Positions 7,295 through 11,897 of a stretch of 11,897 nt of DNA are shown piece after piece. The notes beneath the pieces were generated by a model that saw only the letters and a list, made by a program, of their open reading frames with translations, made no database searches and had not been told where the DNA came from. The stretch's first letter is position 1, and each line of letters starts with the position of its first letter. The stretch comes from Bacteroidota bacterium (GTDB lineage: Bacteria; Bacteroidota; Bacteroidia; Chitinophagales; Chitinophagaceae). The position numbers and the translations under genes were made by a program. Where the stretch lies: NCBI GenBank assembly GCA_023391315.1, contig JAEWBD010000159.1, forward strand, positions 1 to 11,897. Reading direction: 5' to 3'.

Positions 7295-7726
7295 TTATCC
7301 ATTATCCTTTTCTACTTTCACGCTCCATTTAATATCAGCGCCTGCCCTTCTTAATGTTTCAGCTACGGAACAATATTTATTGATGGATAATTCCACAGCC
7401 CGTTGTGCTTTGCTTTCATCCACATCGCCATAAATTATAAATTCAAGCTCCACTTTTTTCCATACAGAAGGCTCAACACCGGCTTCCCTTTCACCCCGCA
7501 CAATGGTTTTATAATCTGTTACGCTCTGCCTTTGCTTTTTCAGAATTGATATCACATCCATGCCGCTGCAGCCTGCAAGTGCCATTAATACCATTTGCAT
7601 TGGCCTCACACCAAAATTATCCCCGCCATGTTCCGGACTGTTATCTATCTTAACAGATTGTCCGTATTCATCTTTTACTTCAAAACCATAATCTCCATGC
7701 ACCCGGTTTAATTCAACTGTTATCAT
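7295..7726 (-). CDS. OsmC/Ohr family peroxidase-like protein
   Basis: OsmC-family proteins reduce organic hydroperoxides by a two-cysteine mechanism as dimers in the cytoplasm. The 143 residues match the family. Peroxidatic Cys53 sits in MALAGCSGMDVISILKKQR and resolving Cys119 in NKYCSVAETLRRAGADIKW, the two canonical positions. The sequence is nearer the YhfA-like OsmC branch (RPMQMVLMALAGCSGMDV) than Ohr, so the natural substrate is unclear. It is first of a likely two-gene unit with metZ, which would place a thiol-redox enzyme with homocysteine synthesis; the link is suggestive only. A TATTTTTG promoter box lies 20 bases before the start. Confidence 0.88.
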   Translation of the reverse strand: MITVELNRVHGDYGFEVKDEYGQSVKIDNSPEHGGDNFGVRPMQMVLMALAGCSGMDVISILKKQRQSVTDYKTIVRGEREAGVEPSVWKKVELEFIIYGDVDESKAQRAVELSINKYCSVAETLRRAGADIKWSVKVEKDNG

Positions 7727-7745
7727 TTTTAAAATTATTTGCCGG

Positions 7746-7753
7746 CAAAAATA
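7746..7753 (-). promoter_or_regulatory. candidate -7 promoter element for the osmC-metZ unit
   Basis: Read on the minus strand this is TATTTTTG, an exact TAnnTTTG. It predicts a transcription start about 12 bases before the osmC-type ATG. No TTG lies at the usual -33 distance; the nearest is 11 bases upstream of the box. Confidence 0.4.
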
Positions 7754-7804
7754 CTGTATGTTATCAATTTGATTTTATATTATGATATTGGAAACACATA
7801 TTGT

Positions 7805-7812
7805 TAAATTTG
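7805..7812 (+). promoter_or_regulatory. candidate -7 promoter element for the ClC gene
   Basis: TAAATTTG is an exact TAnnTTTG 30 bases before the ClC ATG. A TTG at 7788-7790 is 14 bases upstream, shorter than the usual 17-23 spacing, so the -33 part is weak. With the osmC box it makes a divergent pair in a 116-base gap. Confidence 0.4.
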
Positions 7813-7842
7813 CCGCCACATCGCAAATAGTAAAAATATTTA

Positions 7843-9264
7843 ATGAAAGATTTTTTCAGGAAGATTTATACCAATATCCGTCTTAAGCTAAAGGGTGCAT
7901 TCGATGCCATCAGCAATGAAAACATTAAAAGTAATATTCTGCAGGCAGTGCCCTTCTGGATTGCTTCAATTATAACAGGGTTAATTGCAGTACTCTATAC
8001 AAAAATGTTTGCATTCGCAGAATCAATAAGAGGTTGGCTTTTTGATACACATGCATGGCTTTTCTTTATAATAACACCTGTTTGTTTTATTATTTCATGG
8101 TGGGTGGTTGCAAAATTTTCGCCTTATGCTAAAGGCAGCGGTATTCCACAGGTTATGGCGGCTATAGAATTGTCAACGCCGAGGTATAACAGCAAAATAA
8201 AAAAGATGCTGAGCATTCCCGTCATTTTTGTAAAGATCATTTCTTCTTTAATTATGACATTGGGCGGCGGCATTATAGGCAGGGAAGGGCCCACCATACA
8301 AATTGCCGGTTCCATATTCAGGAAGGTAAATGAGTGGCTGCCTGCATGGTACCCAAAAATTTCAAAGCGTATTATGATCATGACCGGCGCTGCAGCCGGG
8401 CTTGCCGCTGCTTTTAATACACCGCTTGGTGGTATTGTGTTTGCTATTGAAGAGCTTACCAAAACACATCTCAGCTATTTTAAAACGGCCATATTTACGG
8501 CCGTTATTATTGCCGGTTTAACGGCACAGGGCTTTTTAGGTTCTTATTTATATTTAGGCTACCCGCAAATTAATGCGCTTTCATGGTGGATATTCAGCTT
8601 GGTGATCGTTGTGGGCGCCGTAGCCGGTTTTCTTGGCGCATACTCAAGCCGTATTGTACTGCTTATACAGAAATGGAAGTCAACATTTAAATTTCAATAC
8701 CAGCATGTTTTATACCTGGTATTTTGTGCGCTGCTTATTGCCAGTTTTGCCTTTTTCTTTAGCGCCGATGCCATTGGCTCCGGTAAAGATTTAATGGTGA
8801 AGGCGTTATTTACTTCAGAAAAATATACTACATGGTATATGCCGGTGCTTAGAATAACGGGCACCATTTTTTCATTCACTGCCGGTGGTGCAGGTGGTAT
8901 TTTTGCGCCTGCATTAAGCGCAGGGGCAAGCATAGGCTCGCTGGTTTCAGGCTGGTTTAATTTAAATGGCAGCGATGCCAACATTATTATCCTTTGCGGT
9001 ATGGTAAGCTTTCTTACAGGCGTTACGCGGTCGCCGTTTACCTGCGCCATCCTTGTTTTGGAAATGACTGACCGCAATAACCTTATTTTTCATTTAATGT
9101 TTGCCGGACTTGTTGCAAGCATCGCTTCACTGCTGGTAGATAAACATTCATTATACCATCACCTTAAAGACCAGTACCAGCACGAATTAATGCATGAAGA
9201 TGATGCAAAGCCACAGCAAACTACCAGTGATGCAAAACAGGGAGATGCACAGAAAAATGAATAA
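7843..9264 (+). CDS. ClC-type chloride/proton antiporter
   Basis: A 473-residue inner-membrane ClC protein with many hydrophobic helices. The selectivity motifs are all present: GSGIP at 98-102, GREGP at 146-150 with gating Glu148, GGIFAP at 351-356, and a pore Tyr near residue 438 in HSLYHHL. AIEEL (201-205) carries the acidic pair that holds the inner proton glutamate of exchangers, so a Cl-/H+ antiporter is more likely than a channel. GSGIP has Ser rather than Pro, which fits chloride over nitrate. There is no C-terminal CBS pair; residues 444-473 are a polar His/Asp/Gln tail. Likely roles are acid resistance or anion balance. plsC follows after 36 bases, probably in the same transcript. 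Confidence 0.93.
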   Translation: MKDFFRKIYTNIRLKLKGAFDAISNENIKSNILQAVPFWIASIITGLIAVLYTKMFAFAESIRGWLFDTHAWLFFIITPVCFIISWWVVAKFSPYAKGSGIPQVMAAIELSTPRYNSKIKKMLSIPVIFVKIISSLIMTLGGGIIGREGPTIQIAGSIFRKVNEWLPAWYPKISKRIMIMTGAAAGLAAAFNTPLGGIVFAIEELTKTHLSYFKTAIFTAVIIAGLTAQGFLGSYLYLGYPQINALSWWIFSLVIVVGAVAGFLGAYSSRIVLLIQKWKSTFKFQYQHVLYLVFCALLIASFAFFFSADAIGSGKDLMVKALFTSEKYTTWYMPVLRITGTIFSFTAGGAGGIFAPALSAGASIGSLVSGWFNLNGSDANIIILCGMVSFLTGVTRSPFTCAILVLEMTDRNNLIFHLMFAGLVASIASLLVDKHSLYHHLKDQYQHELMHEDDAKPQQTTSDAKQGDAQKNE

Positions 9265-9300
9265 ATTCCGGAATTCAGATGATATACTTATTTTGACTGC

Positions 9301-10050
9301 GTGAAAATAATTATCCGCTTTTTTCAGCTTTTATATTGGTTGTATGCAATGCTTATGTTCATTGCTTTAATGCTTATCGTTTTTATATTGGTATTTATTT
9401 ACCTGCCCCTGGGTAAAGTAAAAGCGGGAAACCTTGTTTATAAAACATGTCATGTATGGGGTGTTATATGGTATTTTCTTATTGGTATAAAACATAAGGA
9501 AATTTATGAGGCGCCGCATAGCAGGAATAACCAGTACATCTTTGTTGCCAACCATTCTTCTTACATGGATATTCCTTCCATTGTAATGAGCATGCACCAG
9601 CCGGTGCGTGTGTTGGGTAAATATGAAATGGTGCATTACCCGGTTTTTGGTTTTATTTATCGTGTGGCCGTTATTTTGGTTGACAGGAGTGATGCAGCAC
9701 ACCGTGCACAAAGCTTACGGGCTTTAAAAGCAGCCATTGGACATGGCATTTCTATTTTTATTTTTCCTGAAGGCACATTTAATGAAACAGGAAACCTCTT
9801 AAAAGAATTTTATGATGGCGCTTTTCGCACGGCTGTTGAAACGCAAACGCCCATAAAACCAATTTTGTTTATTGATAACTATAAAAGACTTAACCAGAAA
9901 AGTATCTTTTCATTAACACCCGGGATTTCACGTTGTGTTTATTTAGATGAAATAAGTGTTGAAGGTTATACCGCTAAACAGGATATAAAGTTGCTTAAGC
10001 AAAAAGTATATGATGCTATGGAGGAAGGATTAAGAAGATATAGAAAATGA
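9301..10050 (+). CDS. plsC: 1-acyl-sn-glycerol-3-phosphate acyltransferase
   Basis: PlsC acylates lysophosphatidic acid at the sn-2 position to make phosphatidic acid, the phospholipid precursor, at the inner membrane. The 249 residues are typical. An N-terminal hydrophobic segment (about 8-36) anchors it. The catalytic NHSSYMD (HX4D, His85 and Asp90) and the phosphate-binding FPEGTF (155-160) are intact, with VLGKYEM (104-110) as the second block. Translation starts at a GTG (9301); no in-frame ATG lies before the hydrophobic helix, so GTG is the best choice. The gene is 36 bases after the ClC gene and probably shares its mRNA. Related lysophospholipid or ornithine-lipid acyltransferases cannot be fully excluded. 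Its stop directly abuts the left palindrome of the DUF559 cassette. Confidence 0.88.
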   Translation: MKIIIRFFQLLYWLYAMLMFIALMLIVFILVFIYLPLGKVKAGNLVYKTCHVWGVIWYFLIGIKHKEIYEAPHSRNNQYIFVANHSSYMDIPSIVMSMHQPVRVLGKYEMVHYPVFGFIYRVAVILVDRSDAAHRAQSLRALKAAIGHGISIFIFPEGTFNETGNLLKEFYDGAFRTAVETQTPIKPILFIDNYKRLNQKSIFSLTPGISRCVYLDEISVEGYTAKQDIKLLKQKVYDAMEEGLRRYRK

Positions 10051-10082
10051 ACCCCAGCCCTAAAGGGAGTTATTTAACTTCC
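10051..10082 (+). repeat. left palindromic arm of the DUF559 cassette
   Basis: ACCCCAGCCCTAAAGGGAG begins at the base after the plsC stop. Its core CCCTAAAGGG (10058-10067) is nearly self-complementary and recurs exactly, on the opposite strand, in the right arm at 10621-10646; the flanking C-blocks also match in part. An overlapping hairpin (10065-10072 with 10075-10082, one G-T wobble) is followed by TAATTTTA and could terminate plsC transcription. Confidence 0.55.
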
Positions 10083-10131
10083 TAATTTTATACCAGGCCT
10101 GAATAAATATTAAAATTGTGAGCTTCAAACA

Positions 10132-10473
10132 ATGTTGACTTATAAAATTTCATTTCAATATTCACCTAAACCAGATTGGAAGGAAGGAATGCATTACGGA
10201 GCACACCCTCTTATATTTCAAAAAGCGGAAGCTTTGCGAAACCAGACGACACATGCAGAGGAGTTATTATGGAATTATCTTAAAGTCAATGAATGGAAAT
10301 TAAAGTTCAGAAGGCAGCATCCTTTGTCAATTTATGTTGCAGATTTTTATTGTCACACTTTAAAGCTGATAATAGAAATTGATGGTTCCGTTCATAATGA
10401 AGAAGATGTTAAAAGAAATGATGCTGAGAGAGAAGCTAATTTAATAAGCCTTGGCATAGCGATTACGTTTTAA
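10132..10473 (+). CDS. DUF559 (PD-(D/E)XK, Vsr-like) endonuclease, C-terminus frameshifted
   Basis: DUF559 proteins are small single-domain nuclease-fold proteins related to very-short-patch repair enzymes; few have been tested. The family pattern runs AEALRNQTTHAEELLWNYLKV, then KFRRQHPLSIYVADFYCHTLKLIIEIDGSVH. Putative metal ligands are Asp71 (VADF), Glu82 and Asp84 (IEIDGS). Family similarity starts at the internal ATG 10189 (MHYGA), which has AGGAAGGA just before it, so that start may be the real one. The expected ending (about RFKNEEVINKPEIVLASIKKKI) is present in the DNA but split: this frame stops at 10471-10473, RFKNEEVINKPEIV is in another frame (10466-10507), and the rest returns to the first frame. 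The nuclease centre is intact. It is flanked by inverted palindromes and runs toward priA. Confidence 0.8.
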   Translation: MLTYKISFQYSPKPDWKEGMHYGAHPLIFQKAEALRNQTTHAEELLWNYLKVNEWKLKFRRQHPLSIYVADFYCHTLKLIIEIDGSVHNEEDVKRNDAEREANLISLGIAITF

Positions 10474-10536
10474 AAATGAAGAGGTAATAAACAAGCCGGA
10501 AATTGTTTAGCCAGTATTAAAAAGAAAATTGACGAG
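10466..10536 (+). pseudogene. displaced C-terminal coding remnant of the DUF559 protein
   Basis: Bases 10466-10507 translate to RFKNEEVINKPEIV in the second frame and stop at TAG (10508-10510). Bases 10510-10536 translate to ASIKKKIDE in the first frame. Together they are the usual DUF559 tail. One extra base before 10466 and one missing T in the T-run near 10505-10507 would explain the split; the two changes cancel, restoring the original frame. Confidence 0.65.
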
Positions 10537-11897
10537 ATGCAATCATCCAGTAACAATGTCGGTACAACTCAAACAAATAGCGGCGAAAGAAAATTTAACG
10601 ACGGCGCAACTGCGGGTGGCTTTCCCCCTTTAGGGGCAGGGGGCTCCAAGGATGCTCTTTTCGCCGAAATCATCATCCCGCTTGCATTGCCGCAAACCTA
10701 TACATGGCTTATTCCCGCACAATTTCAGCAAGCCGCAAAGCCGGGTATTCGTGTTGAAGTGCAGCTAAGAAATAAACGTTATTCCGGTATTATTAAAAAG
10801 CTCATTCATCAAAAACCTAAAGATTTTCAGCCAAAACCTATTCTTAATATCCTGGATGATGAGCCATTATTGCACCGGCAGCAATTGCAGTTATGGCAAT
10901 GGGTGGCAGATTATTATATGTGCAGTGAAGGCGAAGTAATGCAGGCTGCCATGCCGGCCAATCTTAAATTGTCAAGTGAAACTATTTTAGTTTGGAATGA
11001 TGAGCACAACGAAGATTTCAGCAATTTGAATGACAAGGAATATATTGTTGCCGAAGCATTAAGCATCAAGAAAGAACTAAAACTGAGTGAAGTGCAGCAG
11101 TTGCTTGATGCATCGCACGTTTATCCTGTAATAAAAAAACTGATTGAAAAAAACGTTTGCCATGTTTGGGAAGAGCTGAAAGAAAAATATAAAGAGAAAA
11201 CAGAAACCTATATTACACTTCATCCGCAATACCATGATGAAGAAAAGCTGGCCGGGTTACTAAATACTTCAACCCGGGCGCCGAAGCAAATGGAATTGCT
11301 CTTATCTTACCTGCATTTGATTAAGGAAGAAGGTGAAGTAACACAATCATCATTATTAAAAAAATCCAATGCGGCCGCTGCACAATTAAAAGGGCTGGTT
11401 GATAAAAATATTTTGCTTGCAGAAAAGCGTTCCATCAACCGCATAAGAAGCCTGCCAAAGAATGTTCATATCGATTTCACTTTATCATCTGCCCAGCAAA
11501 CCGCATTGAATGAAATTGATGGTTCATTCAAAGAAAAAAATGTTTGTCTATTACATGGCGCTACGGCAAGCGGTAAAACACAGATTTATATTAAGCTGAT
11601 AGAACAATATATTCAGCAGGACAAACAGGTTTTATATATGCTGCCGGAGATTGCGTTAACAGCACAGGTTATACGCAGGCTGCAAAAACATTTTGGCGGT
11701 TATATTGCCGTATATCATTCCAAATTCAATGCAAACGAACGAGTTGAAATATGGAACCGCATTAAAAGTGGTGAGCTGAAAGTGTTACTGGGCGCACGTT
11801 CTGCATTGTTTTTGCCATTTAAAGACCTTGGGTTAATTATAGCGGATGAAGAACATGACGCCTCTTATAAGCAGCAGGACCCGGCACCACGTTATCA
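10537..11897 (+). CDS. priA: primosomal protein N' (PriA helicase), 3' end missing
   Basis: PriA is the 3'-to-5' superfamily 2 helicase that restarts stalled replication forks. The frame stays open to the window edge (453 codons). The conserved N-terminal DNA-binding domain begins at FAEIIIPLALPQTYTWLIP (residues 42-60 from this ATG). The Walker A loop is GATASGKT (341-348), where many PriA have GVTGSGKT; LPEIALTAQ follows, and the DEEH box lies at 437-440. The zinc-binding region and helicase C-lobe are beyond the window. No ATG, GTG or TTG is in frame between 10540 and 10660 except this one at 10537, so the product carries about 41 extra residues, including GGFPPLGAGGSK from the right palindrome. 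The frame is also open upstream to 10474, joining DUF559 if the indels are errors. Confidence 0.9.
   Translation, partial: MQSSSNNVGTTQTNSGERKFNDGATAGGFPPLGAGGSKDALFAEIIIPLALPQTYTWLIPAQFQQAAKPGIRVEVQLRNKRYSGIIKKLIHQKPKDFQPKPILNILDDEPLLHRQQLQLWQWVADYYMCSEGEVMQAAMPANLKLSSETILVWNDEHNEDFSNLNDKEYIVAEALSIKKELKLSEVQQLLDASHVYPVIKKLIEKNVCHVWEELKEKYKEKTETYITLHPQYHDEEKLAGLLNTSTRAPKQMELLLSYLHLIKEEGEVTQSSLLKKSNAAAAQLKGLVDKNILLAEKRSINRIRSLPKNVHIDFTLSSAQQTALNEIDGSFKEKNVCLLHGATASGKTQIYIKLIEQYIQQDKQVLYMLPEIALTAQVIRRLQKHFGGYIAVYHSKFNANERVEIWNRIKSGELKVLLGARSALFLPFKDLGLIIADEEHDASYKQQDPAPRY
10621..10646 (-). repeat. right palindromic arm of the DUF559 cassette, translated into priA
   Basis: CCCCCTTTAGGGG (10624-10636) is near-palindromic and is followed by a second G-block. 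Read on the minus strand it contains CCCTAAAGGG as in the left arm. In the priA frame it encodes FPPLGAGGS just before the conserved PriA start, a peptide unlike the rest of the protein. Confidence 0.55.

Larger units (their letters stand above)
10051..10646 (+). mobile_element. putative small DUF559 nuclease cassette with inverted palindromic ends
   Basis: About 596 bases: left palindrome, DUF559 gene, right palindrome. The palindromes are imperfect inverted copies sharing the core CCCTAAAGGG. The unit sits exactly between the plsC stop and the conserved start of PriA, which argues for insertion. No target duplication or transposase is seen, so mobility would be in trans or by the nuclease. 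Element status is inferred from structure alone. Confidence 0.45.

Noticed and set aside
8124..9077. Long open frames on the minus strand opposite the ClC gene
   Set aside because: They mirror the codon pattern of the real gene and show no family motifs.
9280..9296. A promoter between ClC and plsC (TATTTTG near 9289)
   Set aside because: One base short of TAnnTTTG and within a 36-base gap; co-transcription explains the layout better.
10047..10085. Small reading frame MNPSPKGSYLTS overlapping the plsC stop by ATGA
   Set aside because: Twelve residues made of the left palindrome; no sign of selection as a protein.

Overview
The window looks like a piece of a Bacteroidota chromosome, most likely Chitinophagaceae or a close relative. 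Three things point that way. The gene content is typical of the group: WaaA, a Bacteroidota-only-looking 231-residue hypothetical protein, a lipoprotein with an FVSC lipobox, and MetZ. Base composition is AT-leaning. Several genes are preceded by the Bacteroidota -7 promoter element TAnnTTTG. The taxonomic call is made from protein style and could not be checked by search. Every gap between genes is shorter than 150 bases.

Layout. At the left edge is the end of a DUF4142 protein with a good intrinsic terminator. Next come waaA (Kdo transferase, lipid A core) and a convergent 231-residue hypothetical gene whose 3' end overlaps waaA by 28 bases. The hypothetical gene diverges from tdk (thymidine kinase). 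After tdk come two cell-wall genes facing each other: an L,D-transpeptidase broken by one frameshift (+) and an S66 LD-carboxypeptidase (-). Octameric GTTGA repeats fill the tails of tdk and of this convergent pair, and they encode the last residues of the carboxypeptidase. Next is a lipoprotein with a predicted amidotransferase-like fold (+), converging on metZ (-). An osmC-family gene lies upstream of metZ on the same strand. osmC diverges from a ClC-type Cl-/H+ exchanger gene (+), which is followed by a plsC-type acyltransferase.

The most interesting part is 10051-11897. A small DUF559 (PD-(D/E)XK, Vsr-like) nuclease gene lies between two GC-rich palindromic sequences in inverted orientation. 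The right-hand palindrome is translated in frame into the N-terminus of priA, the primosomal helicase gene, which runs off the window. priA has no in-frame ATG at the usual family start. Its only in-frame ATG lies inside the former DUF559 C-terminus. The DUF559 and priA frames are the same except for a 42-base stretch bounded by two compensating indels. An uninterrupted DUF559-PriA fusion is therefore the simplest ancestral arrangement. This looks like a small mobile nuclease cassette that landed on the start of an essential gene.

Working together: waaA, plsC, the lipoprotein and the two peptidoglycan enzymes are envelope genes, while tdk and priA serve DNA metabolism. Apart from the likely osmC-metZ and clc-plsC pairs the window is a mosaic of short transcription units.
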